In this document: one piece after another, positions 26,151 to 35,760 of the stretch | Numbering within the stretch: the first letter of the stretch is position 1 | Layout of the letters: every line of letters starts with the position of its first letter | NCBI GenBank assembly: GCA_000702245.1 | Contig: JNKY01000010.1 | Span: forward strand, 186,001 to 250,000 | Length of the DNA stretch: 64,000 bases | Direction: 5' to 3' | From: Lachnospiraceae bacterium C6A11 | Lineage (GTDB): Bacteria; Bacillota; Clostridia; Lachnospirales; Lachnospiraceae | The notes under the pieces: generated by a model | What the model was told of the DNA's origin: nothing | Database searches by the model: none | The model's input: only the letters and a program-made list of their open reading frames with translations | Position numbers and translations under genes: made by a program

Positions 26151-27458
26151 ATGGATTATATTGCTAGAGTAATAGATAAATATATAGATGAAAAAATCAA
26201 AGCGTTTAATGCATTAAATATAGTTGGTCCAAAAGGGTGTGGAAAAACAAGAACTGCAAAAGAAAGGTGTAAAACTGTAATTGAATTCCAAGATGAAGAA
26301 AAAAGAAGCAGTTACTTGAATATCGCGGCGACGTCACCTAGGCTTTTTTTGAAAAATGAGAGACCTATTTTGTTTGATGAATGGCAGGATGCTCCTAAAA
26401 TATGGGGAACTATCAGAAAAGAGTGTGACGATAATCCCGAAGCTGTAGGAGAGTTTTATTTGACAGGGTCAACTAGTAAAAAGGTGGATACTCCTCATAC
26501 CGGTACAGGAAGAATATCTGAAGTGACAATGTATCCTATGACGTTATTTGAAAGCGGCGATTCAAATGGAACGATATCCTTGTCAGAATTATTCAACAAT
26601 GAAGAATATGACATTGATGGAATCAAGAGTGATCTGACATTAGAAAAACTCTTTTACATTATATGTCGAGGAGGATGGCCAAGGTGTTTAGCAATAAAAG
26701 ATGATGAGGCAAAACTGCAGATAGCTGTGGATTATTTTGAGCAGATATATAAAAAAGATATCAGTGCGATTGACAACGTAAAGAGAAATCAGGAATGGGC
26801 GCGAACTATTCTTTGGTCATATGCCAGAAATATGGCTACATTATCAAAAAGAACAGTAATCAATTCGGACGTTAGGGCGACGCATGATATATCTGATGTA
26901 ACAATTTCATCATATATTGAAGCATTGGAAAATCTTTTCGTTATAAAAGATATAGATGCATGGACGCCACAGATAAGATCGAAGACTGCCATCAGATCAG
27001 CATCAAAGCATATATTTATTGATCCATCCATAGGCCTTGCTGCACTCGGAATCAAGCCGGAGTATTTTTATAATGATCTTGATATGTTTGGGCATGCATT
27101 TGAAAATATGGTTTTACGAGATCTATTGTCATATGCAGAAACACAGAATGCGAGAGTTATGCATTACAGTGATGATACCGGTCTTGAAGCAGATGCAGTA
27201 TATCAGCTTGCAGATGGCAGATATGCTCTGATTGAGATAAAAACAGGAATGAATGCTATACCTAAGGCTGAGGAAGGGCTTCTCAAGTTTAAGGAAGTAA
27301 TAAGGATACACAACGAAAAGGTGCTTTCCAATAAGGAACATCCGGGAGTGGTTTACAGAGAACCATCGCTGCTCATAGTTGTATGTGCGAATGCAGATAT
27401 GGCATATACAACAGAAAATGGTGTCAAAGTTATACCTGTGGGATGCCTGAGAGACTGA
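26151..27458 (+). CDS. DUF4143-type AAA ATPase with nuclease-like C-terminus
   Basis: It has 435 aa. Walker A is GPKGCGKT (residues 26-33) and Walker B is ILFDEWQ (73-79), followed by an FYLTGSTS sensor motif. The DUF4143 domain follows, ending in a PD-(D/E)XK-like arrangement, E346-A-D348 and EIK (362-364). Proteins of this group are common in gut Firmicutes and Bacteroidetes and are often variable between strains; their function is unknown. GGAGG (26136-26140) supports the start. Base composition is more A/T-rich than the flanking trp genes, in line with acquisition by transfer. It is immediately downstream of the 23-bp array. Confidence 0.85.
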   Translation: MDYIARVIDKYIDEKIKAFNALNIVGPKGCGKTRTAKERCKTVIEFQDEEKRSSYLNIAATSPRLFLKNERPILFDEWQDAPKIWGTIRKECDDNPEAVGEFYLTGSTSKKVDTPHTGTGRISEVTMYPMTLFESGDSNGTISLSELFNNEEYDIDGIKSDLTLEKLFYIICRGGWPRCLAIKDDEAKLQIAVDYFEQIYKKDISAIDNVKRNQEWARTILWSYARNMATLSKRTVINSDVRATHDISDVTISSYIEALENLFVIKDIDAWTPQIRSKTAIRSASKHIFIDPSIGLAALGIKPEYFYNDLDMFGHAFENMVLRDLLSYAETQNARVMHYSDDTGLEADAVYQLADGRYALIEIKTGMNAIPKAEEGLLKFKEVIRIHNEKVLSNKEHPGVVYREPSLLIVVCANADMAYTTENGVKVIPVGCLRD

Positions 27459-27493
27459 TCAGATACTTGAAATAAGAGTTTGGAGGAATACAT

Positions 27494-28553
27494 ATGACAT
27501 CAAGTCAGATCACTAAAGCTGTTGAGAATTACATACGTGATGAAAATGCCAAGTATGCTCTGTTAATTGATGGAGTGTGGGGGAGCGGAAAAACCTACTT
27601 ATATGAGAATTATTTGGTTGATGCAATAGAGTCAATCAGGATTGGAAGTGATGAACATAAGCAAAATGTTTATATTTCGCTGTATGGTATTTCCAACATT
27701 GATTCTCTTGCTAAACAGTTGTTTACTAATTATTTGATATATGTTAAAGGAAACGGAAATAAAACTTTAAAAAAAGCTTTGAAACCTGTTGCTGGAATTA
27801 TTGGTTTGGCAAGTTGTGCGGTCTCTTTTTCTCTTGGATCTGTATCTGCAGATCTGTCTGGAGTGGATGAAAAAATAACCGGTAGCTTAAAAGTCAAGGA
27901 TATGGTGATATGCTTTGATGATTTAGAAAGATGTACAATTCCTATTAATGAATTCTTTGGCTTTGTCAATAATCTGGTTGAACATTGCAATTGTAAAGTT
28001 ATTATTCTGGCAGATGAAAACAATATCGGGAAAATCTTTGCAAATACAAATATTGAAGGAAAATATCTTACTGTTCTTTCGGGTAATCGAAAAGTGGTTG
28101 AACATATCGAAGATGAGAAAAATACAAGAACAAAAAGAAAAGAACTGGGAAAAGATTCAAATGGTGAAATAACTATAGACGAAGTCAAAAAACTGAATGA
28201 ATTATTATATTCAGAGAATTATCTATATAAGGATATAAAAGAAAAAGTAATCGGGAAAACACTATTCTATTGTGGATTATTTAGACTTAGAAAAGTTATA
28301 TGCTTTGATTAATGCAAGTAATAATGAGGATGTGTATACAATTTGCCTAGCATTTCAAAAGATTTATTTTATGGGAAATCTAAGAGATTACTATATGGCT
28401 GATATAGAGGATTTGAAAATAATAAGAGAAAAAATCAAAGATGAAAATGTGATAAAACAGGATGGGATTACTAGAAAAATAGCGATAGATAATTTGGCGG
28501 AAACGATAAAACAGAAACTGATAGCTTTGGGTGTAGACGAATCTCAATTATAA
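27494..28553 (+). pseudogene. KAP-like P-loop NTPase, broken into two frames
   Basis: The first part (27494-28312, 272 aa) has Walker A GVWGSGKT (27-34), a hydrophobic insert (about 98-118) and Walker B MVICFDDLE (137-145), the layout of KAP-family NTPases linked to phage defence or membrane functions. It runs to KVIGKTL and then an unrelated-looking tail to a stop. A second frame from about 28272 continues with a helical stretch (YLDLEKLYALINAS and on to 28553) that reads like the C-terminus of the same protein. The joined length, about 360 aa, is short for the family, so an internal deletion with frame change near 28255-28272 is likely. This is inferred; a simple frameshift is the alternative. 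Confidence 0.65.
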
Positions 28554-28575
28554 ATTATGAAAGGAAGTGTCGCTT

Positions 28576-29170
28576 ATGCAACCGGAAGAACAATCTCGTT
28601 TGGTAATTGATCAAAAGCTTGAACAGTCTGGATGGACTATTCAAGACATGAATAAATTGAATCTTACTGCTTCTCTTGGTGTTGCTGTGCGCGAATTTCC
28701 TACTAGTACTGGGCCTGTTGATTATGCTCTTTTTGTAGAGGGCAAGCCTGTAGGAGTGGTTGAGGCAAAGAAAACTGAATTAGGAGAGAAAATCACGACG
28801 GTAGAAGAACAGTCGTCAAGATATGCTAACAGCAAATTTAAATGGATCCAGCAGGAATATGAGATTAGATTTGCATACGAAGCAACGGATAAGTTGATTC
28901 GCTTTACTGATTATAAAGATATTAAGTATCGTTCCAGAACAGTATTCTCGTTTTTTAGGCCAGAAACATTAAGACGACTTCTTATATATTCATATACTAT
29001 TCGTAATTGTATGAAGCATTTTCCGCCCCTTGATGGAACCGGATTTAGAAAATGTCAAATAAGAGCGATTAATAACTTGGATACATCATTTGCAGAGAAT
29101 AGACCAAAAGCGCTTGTGCAAATGGCTACAGGTGCGGGTAAAACCTTTACAGCAATTACTGCTGCATATT
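28576..29170 (+). pseudogene. hsdR: hsdR 5' remnant (type I restriction endonuclease subunit)
   Basis: ATG 28576 has AAGGAA 9 nt upstream. The first ~198 residues are a normal HsdR N-terminus: the nuclease motif Asp49 and Glu63-x-Lys65 (VEAKK), then the translocase Walker A ATGAGKT (184-190). Just after FTAITAAY the family sequence ends and another gene continues in a different frame; the hsdR frame itself stops at 29223. A complete HsdR is about 1000 aa, so most of the motor is gone and no restriction activity is expected. Confidence 0.85.
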
Positions 29171-29977
29171 GGAGATATTTACGGAGAGATACCGATTACT
29201 CTTGGAGACGCTTTGCTTTCTGATCCAGGATATCGTGTAGATTATGTGCTTACAAATCCACCTTTTGGTAAAAAATCATCTATTACATTTACAAATGAAG
29301 ATGATGAACAGGAAGAGGAGGATCTTGTTTACAATAGACAGGATTTCTGGACAACTAGTTCAAACAAACAATTAAACTTTGTTCAGCATATCAATACGAT
29401 ATTGAAATCAACTGGAAAAGCAGCAGTAGTTGTTCCTGATAATGTTCTGTTTGAAGGTGGAGCAGGTGAAACGGTAAGACAGAAACTGTTGGAAACTACA
29501 GATTTACATACAATTCTAAGACTTCCGACAGGCATATTCTATAAGCCTGGTGTAAAGGCTAATGTAATTTTCTTTGATAAGCGTCCAGCCAGTCCTGAAA
29601 AACAAACAAAAGAAATATGGATTTATGATTTTAGGACAAATGTACATTTTACGCTGAAACAGCATCCGATGACTTATGCAGATATTGTGGATTTCATTAC
29701 TTGTTATAATCCTGAAAATCGTCATCTTCGTAAGGAAACTTGGTCAGAAGATAATCCAGATGGACGTTGGCGTAAATTTGTAGTTGGTAGCAAGGATGAT
29801 CAGATTTTGAATCGAGATAAGACAAGCCTGGATATATTCTGGATAAAGGATAAGTCGCTTGCTGATTTGGATAACCTTCCGGCACCGGATGAGCTTGCAA
29901 ATGATATTATTGAGAATCTACAGTCGGCGCTTGAGAGTTTTCAAGAGTTACAAGAACAACTTAATAAAACAAAATAG
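29171..29977 (+). pseudogene. hsdM: hsdM 3' remnant (type I DNA methyltransferase subunit)
   Basis: From about 29171 the second frame reads IYGEIPITLGDALL and VDYVLTNPPFGKKSS, the catalytic NPPF region of N6-adenine methyltransferases, followed by the normal C-terminal part of HsdM to the stop at 29977. The N-terminal half, with the SAM-binding motif and its start codon, is missing. The fragment is joined out of frame to the hsdR remnant, and no hsdS is present. One deletion that removed the rest of hsdR and the front of hsdM explains this. Confidence 0.82.
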
Positions 29978-29978
29978 A

Positions 29979-30016
29979 AAAAACGGCTCTTAGTGATGAT
30001 ACTGAGAGTCGTTTTT
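29979..30016 (+). terminator. Terminator at the right edge of the island
   Basis: The hairpin pairs AAACGGCTCTTAGT (ending 29994) with ACTGAGAGTCGTTTTT (30001-30016). It follows the hsdM stop at once. Confidence 0.8.
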
Positions 30017-30127
30017 GACTGGTACGGATAAAATGTGTAAATCTGAAAAAACAAGATTGAAATAGATAATAAATACCTGCATAATAAAAACAATCAGGCT
30101 ATTCACATAAAGTAAAGGAGGGGAATG

Positions 30128-30766
30128 ATGTTAGATAGTATTACGGTTTTTGTGCAGAACAGTATCAGGATCAAGAGTCCGCAGGGACTCATCTATATCG
30201 ATCCGTTTCAGATGAAGGAAGAGCCAAACGATGCTGCTTTTGTATTTTTGACGCATGATCATTACGATCATTTTTCTCCGGATGATATAAAAAAGGTCGC
30301 CGGAAAAAATGCAGTGCTGGTTATTCCGGAGAAGCTTGAAAAAAGAGCTGCAGAGGTTTCGGGCATGTTTAAGAAGGTGGTTACCGTAAAGCCTGATATC
30401 AGTACGGAGGTTGACGGGCTTAAGTTTGAGACGGTTCCGGCATACAACCTGATAAGACCATTCCATCCAAAAAGCTCAAACTGGGTTGGATATATTTTCC
30501 TGATCGATGGAAAGAGAATATATGTTGCGGGGGATACTGATGCAACAAAGGAAGCGAAGAACGTCAAATGCGATATCGCCCTGGTTCCGATCGGAGGAAC
30601 CTTTACGATGGATGCAAGGAAAGCGGCGGAGCTGATCAATGAGATTCAGCCGGAGGTAGCTATTCCGGTTCATTACGGAACAGCTGTCGGCAAAATATCC
30701 GACGGAGATGAGTTTGCAAAACGTGTTAAGGAACCGGTTAAGGTTGTATTTAAGATTGAGTTCTAG
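30128..30766 (+). CDS. MBL-fold metal-dependent hydrolase (UlaG-like)
   Basis: It has 212 aa. AGGAGG (30116-30121) favours ATG 30128 over the ATG at 30125. The metal motif THDHYDH (residues 42-48), the later AGDTD and the C-terminal VPVHYG-type His (here IPVHYG) define the metallo-beta-lactamase fold, in the small UlaG/YtkL-like group. The substrate is unknown; this group includes lactonases and phosphodiesterases. Composition returns to that of the host chromosome. It is followed 21 nt later by a DUF3784 gene, probably in the same transcript. Confidence 0.85.
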   Translation: MLDSITVFVQNSIRIKSPQGLIYIDPFQMKEEPNDAAFVFLTHDHYDHFSPDDIKKVAGKNAVLVIPEKLEKRAAEVSGMFKKVVTVKPDISTEVDGLKFETVPAYNLIRPFHPKSSNWVGYIFLIDGKRIYVAGDTDATKEAKNVKCDIALVPIGGTFTMDARKAAELINEIQPEVAIPVHYGTAVGKISDGDEFAKRVKEPVKVVFKIEF

Positions 30767-30787
30767 GTGGTTTAGGAGGTTTGAAGT

Positions 30788-31108
30788 ATGCTGGCAACGG
30801 AGATAATTATGTTTGTCGTAGCGGCTGTAATGATCCTGATTGGTGTTATGCAGCTGATGCAGAAGGGGCCGCTGATCAATAATGCATGGCTGTATGCGAA
30901 CGAAGAACGCCGAAGGACCATGAATAAGAAACCTTATTATATTCAGTCCGGAGTTGTTTTCCTGATGTTAGGGAGCGCATTTGCAATGATAGGGCTGTTC
31001 TGTGCAACAAAGAACAGAGTTTTTCTTTATGCAGAATTCGCTGTGATGGGAATTGCCCTCGTATATGCAATTGCGTCATCGATATATATCGCGAAAAAGA
31101 ATAAATGA
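30788..31108 (+). CDS. DUF3784-like small membrane protein
   Basis: This is a 106-aa protein with three hydrophobic helices (about 4-24, 52-72, 78-99) and the polar segment NEERRRTMNKKPYY between helices 1 and 2, which is typical of DUF3784 proteins. Function unknown. AGGAGG precedes the start. Terminated by the hairpin at 31115. Confidence 0.72.
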   Translation: MLATEIIMFVVAAVMILIGVMQLMQKGPLINNAWLYANEERRRTMNKKPYYIQSGVVFLMLGSAFAMIGLFCATKNRVFLYAEFAVMGIALVYAIASSIYIAKKNK

Positions 31109-31114
31109 TAGTTC

Positions 31115-31144
31115 GAGACGGCTTCGGTCGTCTCTTTTTTGTTT
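31115..31144 (+). terminator. Terminator after the DUF3784 gene
   Basis: GAGACGGC-ttcg-GTCGTCTC (31115-31134) is a compact hairpin with a TTCG loop, followed by a T-rich tail. The remaining 209 nt to the next gene show no clear gene or promoter. Confidence 0.88.
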
Positions 31145-31353
31145 TTAGCTGTCGCGGTCAATGCTATGTATTAGTGGAAATGGGATTGTTGCAAGCGGAG
31201 AGGCTAAATGTCAAATAATAACAGTATTTATTTCTGATTATTATTATAGACGGTATAAGGGATTACATATAGAATGATAATAGAATAATATGCTTCTGTC
31301 ACACGAGATAGAAGATGGTTACAAACTCGGCAGCACTATGAGGAGATATTTTT

Positions 31354-32859
31354 ATGGATGTAAAGAAAATAAAGGTTGATACAAGCCGTTTCGGGCGAGA
31401 TGAGATAACAGAGATTAACAGAGTTAAGCTTACACCTGCAAAGGTAGCGCTGGACCTTGGAGACGGAAGTGAGAGAGGAGAATACGTCAATCAGGATTAT
31501 ATTATAAACAGGCTTGGAAGGCCACACAGAAATATTGGGCTGATGTATACTTATTATCCGAATGATAAGGAGTGGCCGGTAAGAAGCAGCGAGGCTTATC
31601 CGGACATGGAGGTTCACAGTCAGTGGGAATACCCTTACGATGATTATTTTGTTTACGAGGGAGGCCTTGGCGGCAAGCTTTCCGGGAAGCCGTTTGAAGA
31701 GATGAGAGATATCCGTCGCCACGGACAGGATGTTACTCTTACACTAACAATCGACTGCAGCTGTACGGACGAGCAGCTTACTGCGATCGCAAAGGATCTT
31801 CGTACCTTCGGAAGGATGAGACTTCGTATCAATCACGAGTGTTCCGGAAGATGGTTTACACATAATCAGAGATACAGCTATGAAGAGATCGGTGCTTTCT
31901 TTGTGAGATTCCATAAGATATTAAAGAAAGAGGCTCCGAATGTTGAGACAGTATTCTGCTCAGGCTTTGCTGATCAGGATGGAAGGATGGAGCAGGAGGA
32001 TGCTTTCCTTGAGGCATTTAAGGAGGCTGATGTCTGGTCTTCTGACAGATATCTTGCACTTCATTTTGGATGGCCTTTCGATATCTGTGATGACGGTGAT
32101 CTTTCTTATGCGATAAATCCTCTTGATGGATATATCAAGGGAATCGATGGTACTATCAAGCGCCTCAGAGAGATCTGTGATGGAAAGAAGAAGCCTTTTT
32201 CGGCTACAGAATTTAATACAGATGGTGACGTTACCGGACCTAAGCTTCAGGGGCTCGGACTGCTTAAGTTTGCTGAGTATTTAAAGGAAAAGCAGCCGGA
32301 CTGGAATTACAGTATGTCTATGTATCAGTTCAGGGACAGAGGCAGGCTTGGACTTGAGATGGAGGATCCTAACAATCCGAATGTGGGAATTGAGCAGCCG
32401 CTTATGGATGATTATAAGGTGCTTCTGAATGATCCGTATTTCCAGCCGGGACGCGAGGTTGTGGAGACGCTGGACATCTCAAAGGTTAAGAAAATACCGC
32501 TTCGCTGGGGCGGCGCCGAGGATTCTGAAGGCGTAGAGTTTAAGGTGAAGCTTGAGAAGATGCCTGTATTCTTTGATATGGAGCTGCCGGTAGATATGAA
32601 TCTTATGATAGAAGTGAACGGCAGATGGTTCTACAAGAAACCGGGAGTTCAGATAATTGATGTTATGTCGGCGTTCTTTAGTAAGGACAGTATTCCGGTA
32701 AAACCGGGTGAGGAAATATCGGTTGTTATATTTGCGCCGCCTGCAGACGGTGAGAATCCGGAAACCGGAAAGGACGACTGGGCAGTCAACTATCGCACAG
32801 AGATGAAGGTGCTGCCTAAGTTCAGAATACGTTACGAGGCTTGTAAGCCGAACAGATAA
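31354..32859 (+). CDS. Putative GH26-like glycoside hydrolase
   Basis: It has 501 aa and no signal peptide. A TIM-barrel pattern is visible, with RINHECSGRWF (Glu as possible acid/base) followed by a helix like that of GH26 mannanases, then FSATEFNTDG (Glu as possible nucleophile). A beta-rich C-terminal domain (about 380-500) follows. The match to GH26 is by motif style only; another clan A family is possible. GAGGAG precedes the ATG. It is next to a SASA-type esterase whose paralog sits in the oligosaccharide locus at 1-14.7 kb, so it may act on the same class of acetylated glycans in the cytoplasm. Confidence 0.6.
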   Translation: MDVKKIKVDTSRFGRDEITEINRVKLTPAKVALDLGDGSERGEYVNQDYIINRLGRPHRNIGLMYTYYPNDKEWPVRSSEAYPDMEVHSQWEYPYDDYFVYEGGLGGKLSGKPFEEMRDIRRHGQDVTLTLTIDCSCTDEQLTAIAKDLRTFGRMRLRINHECSGRWFTHNQRYSYEEIGAFFVRFHKILKKEAPNVETVFCSGFADQDGRMEQEDAFLEAFKEADVWSSDRYLALHFGWPFDICDDGDLSYAINPLDGYIKGIDGTIKRLREICDGKKKPFSATEFNTDGDVTGPKLQGLGLLKFAEYLKEKQPDWNYSMSMYQFRDRGRLGLEMEDPNNPNVGIEQPLMDDYKVLLNDPYFQPGREVVETLDISKVKKIPLRWGGAEDSEGVEFKVKLEKMPVFFDMELPVDMNLMIEVNGRWFYKKPGVQIIDVMSAFFSKDSIPVKPGEEISVVIFAPPADGENPETGKDDWAVNYRTEMKVLPKFRIRYEACKPNR

Positions 32860-32993
32860 AAATGAGTGATACACAACGGCCGGACGGATAAGCATTATTG
32901 GGAGATATGCGTCGGTTGGATATATATTATTGAGTGATACATGTCGGACAAGAGATGTTTATCACATGATAAATAATGGATTGGTGGAGAAAT

Positions 32994-34763
32994 ATGAGTT
33001 TCAGGGTTGCTTCGATTTTTTCGGATAATATGGTCCTGCAGAGGGATAAGAGGGTTGCAGTCTTCGGCGAAGCTGAGGACGGAACCGCTATTACCGTGAG
33101 CTTTCTCGGGCAGGAAGTAAGTACAACTGCCGAGGGTGGACGTTTCAAGCTGTGGCTTAACCCGATGCCGGCGACTGAGATTGAATCGTCAGATGGTTCC
33201 GGTGATAATTCCTGCGGCGATACTGATGTAATGCATTGCGGAAGTGATATGATCATATCTGCTAAGCTGCCGAAAAATGATAAAGGTGTTGGGTGTAGTG
33301 GTGATGGTGCCGGAAACGATGTGGTAGATGGCGGGATTATCAAAAAGACTTTCAAAAATGTCGTTGTCGGTGAGGTCTGGCTTGCCGGCGGACAGTCAAA
33401 TATGGAATACGAGCTGCAGAACATGATCGGCGGCGAGGAGATAATGAATACAATTGATAATTATTCGCCATTTGTCCGCTTCTACTATACCCAGAAGAAA
33501 AGCTTTATTGACGAGGATTTCCTAAAGTCGGAGAGCGAGACGAGATGGGAAGTATTTACTGATGAAGGATTGAAGTTCTGGTCAGCGGTAGGTTTCCTTT
33601 TTGCGAGAAAGCTTGCTGAAAAGCTTGGAGTTATCGTAGGAGTAATCGGCTGTAACTGGGGTGGAACCTCAGCGTCACACTGGATCGACAGAGAGAGCAT
33701 ACTTTCTGATGAAGCAACAAGGATATATGTCGACGAATTTGATGAGAAGACGGCAGGAAAGAGTGCCGAGCAGCAGAAGATAGAGTACGATAAATACGTT
33801 GAACATATTACCTGGTGGGACGCTGAAGCGAAGAAGATCTGGGCTGTGAGACCGGATGCAAGCTGGGATGAGCTGATTGAAAAGCTTGGGCCTAATCAGT
33901 GGCCGGGACCGGTCTGCATCTATACACCATTCAGACCTGCGGGGCTTTATGAATGTATGATCAGCCGCATCATGCCATATACACTGAAGGGTGTGCTGTA
34001 TTATCAGGGCGAGAGCGACGATCATAGACCTGAAAGTTACCATGCTCTTTTCAGTATACTTGTAAGAAAGTGGAGAGAGTATTTTGAAGATGAGAAGCTT
34101 CCGTTCTTCCTTGTACAGCTTCCGATGAACAGATACGGTGTTGATCCGGATTGGAAAAACTGGTGTCCGATAAGGGATGCCCAGATGAAGAGCTTTCTGG
34201 AAGGACTGACTGACGGAATAGCTGTCGCTGCGGATTGCGGCGAGTTTAATGAGATACATCCGAAGGATAAGAGGGTTGTTGCAGACCGCTTATACAGGCA
34301 GGTTATGTGTAAACTCTATGATGCGATGCCGGAGGGAGAGGCCTTTGGACCGATTCTAAGCTCCAGCAGCGTTATAAAGGACAGCGAAGGAAAAGAGAAG
34401 CTGGTTCTCAGCTTTGACCACGCAGAGAAGGGCTTTGTGATAAAGAATGTCAATCCTTCAGAACTCCCGGGAGCGCATGAGACGGATATTTTAAATAATG
34501 ACGGTATCATAGGCTTTGAGATCGCCGGAGAGGATAAAGAATTCTACCCTGCATTCGTTGAGATGAAGAATACGATAACCGGAACAGATGCCGATGAACA
34601 GAAGTCTGAAAGAGTAACGATAGAAAATAATGAATTGCTTCTTTCCTCTGACAAGGTTCCTCAGCCGCGGTTCGCAAGATACCTGTGGACAAACTTTGGA
34701 ACGGTGTCACTTTACAGTGCCGAATCGGATATTCCGATGGCTCCGTTTAACACCGCACGCTAG
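32994..34763 (+). CDS. Sialate O-acetylesterase-like (SASA) sugar esterase, copy 2
   Basis: It has 589 aa starting at ATG 32994 (GGTGGAG just upstream); an ATG at 32976 is less likely because the family start is VASIFSDNMVLQRDK. The active-site block is GGQSNMEYEL, and the His is in EIHPKDK. It shares the domain plan of the 529-aa esterase at 13140 but has an extra Gly/Asp/Ser-rich insert (about residues 60-110) before the GQSN block. Cytoplasmic by absence of a signal peptide. It probably deacetylates oligosaccharides with the GH26-like enzyme upstream. Confidence 0.8.
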   Translation: MSFRVASIFSDNMVLQRDKRVAVFGEAEDGTAITVSFLGQEVSTTAEGGRFKLWLNPMPATEIESSDGSGDNSCGDTDVMHCGSDMIISAKLPKNDKGVGCSGDGAGNDVVDGGIIKKTFKNVVVGEVWLAGGQSNMEYELQNMIGGEEIMNTIDNYSPFVRFYYTQKKSFIDEDFLKSESETRWEVFTDEGLKFWSAVGFLFARKLAEKLGVIVGVIGCNWGGTSASHWIDRESILSDEATRIYVDEFDEKTAGKSAEQQKIEYDKYVEHITWWDAEAKKIWAVRPDASWDELIEKLGPNQWPGPVCIYTPFRPAGLYECMISRIMPYTLKGVLYYQGESDDHRPESYHALFSILVRKWREYFEDEKLPFFLVQLPMNRYGVDPDWKNWCPIRDAQMKSFLEGLTDGIAVAADCGEFNEIHPKDKRVVADRLYRQVMCKLYDAMPEGEAFGPILSSSSVIKDSEGKEKLVLSFDHAEKGFVIKNVNPSELPGAHETDILNNDGIIGFEIAGEDKEFYPAFVEMKNTITGTDADEQKSERVTIENNELLLSSDKVPQPRFARYLWTNFGTVSLYSAESDIPMAPFNTAR

Positions 34764-34807
34764 GTTTTAAAGCGTATAACAATGCTATACCTATTCCCTT
34801 AAAATAT

Positions 34808-34853
34808 GGGCAGGAATACGATGATTGGCAAAATAATTGTTGTATTCCTGCCC
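34808..34853 (+). terminator. Long hairpin after the second esterase
   Basis: GGGCAGGAATAC (34808-34819) pairs perfectly with GTATTCCTGCCC (34842-34853) around a 22-nt A/T-rich loop. The tail is only modestly T-rich (TCGTTTCG). The rest of the gap to the TetR gene holds no gene that I can support. Confidence 0.6.
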
Positions 34854-34989
34854 TCGTTTCGTTAAAATATATGTATGCGGAGCGGCCTGCTATGCGAGGG
34901 GTTAAAGGGCGCTTCTGTTGATGGAAGCTACGCTGTCTGCACCTGCCGTGGCGTTGTTATCAAGGGGCCGGACGGATAATGGAAAGTAT

Positions 34990-35034
34990 AAAAAATGGTG
35001 AGCCGGACGATCACACGTTCAGCTCACCATTTTT
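34990..35034 (-). terminator. Terminator of the TetR gene
   Basis: AAAAAATGGTGAGC (34990-35003) and GCTCACCATTTTT (35022-35034) form a perfect stem. On the - strand the arm lies inside the last codons of the regulator and ends in a run of T, so the stop codon sits in the loop. Confidence 0.78.
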
Positions 35035-35580
35035 GTATCTGAAGGCTGCATTTTCACAGCTTATAAGCATATTTTTCATGTATTTCGACATGAGCTCGCA
35101 GTCAATCTGCATACCGCCTGTAGCCCATTCCATTATCATTCCGCAGATCCCATGAGAGAAGAAGCGGGAGATGAAGGTCCTTTCCTCGGCTGAAACACGG
35201 CTGTTGTCGTCAAGAAGGTCTATCGCTCTGTTGATGATGGATTCGGAGTTGGACAGCATATACTGCCTGATATAATCCTCGGCATGCATGATGGTGTTGA
35301 TGTAAAATGGCTTGTCATTTTCCATTGCCTTCATGACGTTGTAGAACTTTGTGTCCCAATTGTCGAAGCTGAGGTCGCTCAGGTTAGGAAGCAGGAGGTC
35401 GTTCATGTAGATCCACTTGAGCAGGGAGAATTTGTCCGGAAAATGATAATAAAAGGTCTGGCGGTTGATGTTTGCGTTGTCTGCAATCTCACCGACTGAT
35501 ATCTTATCAAAAGGCTTGTCCTGTGAAAGAGCCTTAAGACTATGTGCAATTGCCTGTTTTGTTAGGATTGATTCTGCCAT
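35011..35580 (-). CDS. TetR-family regulator, DhaS/TetR_C_8 type
   Basis: It has 189 aa. The start is placed at the Met of MAESILTKQAIAHSLKAL (35580), with AAGGTG upstream on the - strand; an earlier in-frame Met exists 36 nt upstream. The HTH is ISVGEIADNANINRQTFYYHF (within residues about 25-46), as in DhaS-like regulators. The C-terminal ligand domain contains FYINTI and GMIMEWATGG. It is divergent from the LemA-CiaR-like operon across a 180-nt gap, which may be its target; that is inference. Confidence 0.85.
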   Translation of the reverse strand: MAESILTKQAIAHSLKALSQDKPFDKISVGEIADNANINRQTFYYHFPDKFSLLKWIYMNDLLLPNLSDLSFDNWDTKFYNVMKAMENDKPFYINTIMHAEDYIRQYMLSNSESIINRAIDLLDDNSRVSAEERTFISRFFSHGICGMIMEWATGGMQIDCELMSKYMKNMLISCENAAFRYKNGELNV

Positions 35581-35760
35581 ATTTACACCTTCTAATGTTG
35601 TTGTGGCCGGAAACACTTTTCAGCCATCAACAGAATACCACGTTAACAGGGTGAAATAAAGGACCAAATTCGCTTAAGTGGGAAAAAACTGTTTAAAATA
35701 CACCTGCTTCATGATAAAATATTATAGTTGAAATCGTTTTCTAAACGGAAGGAGAAAATA

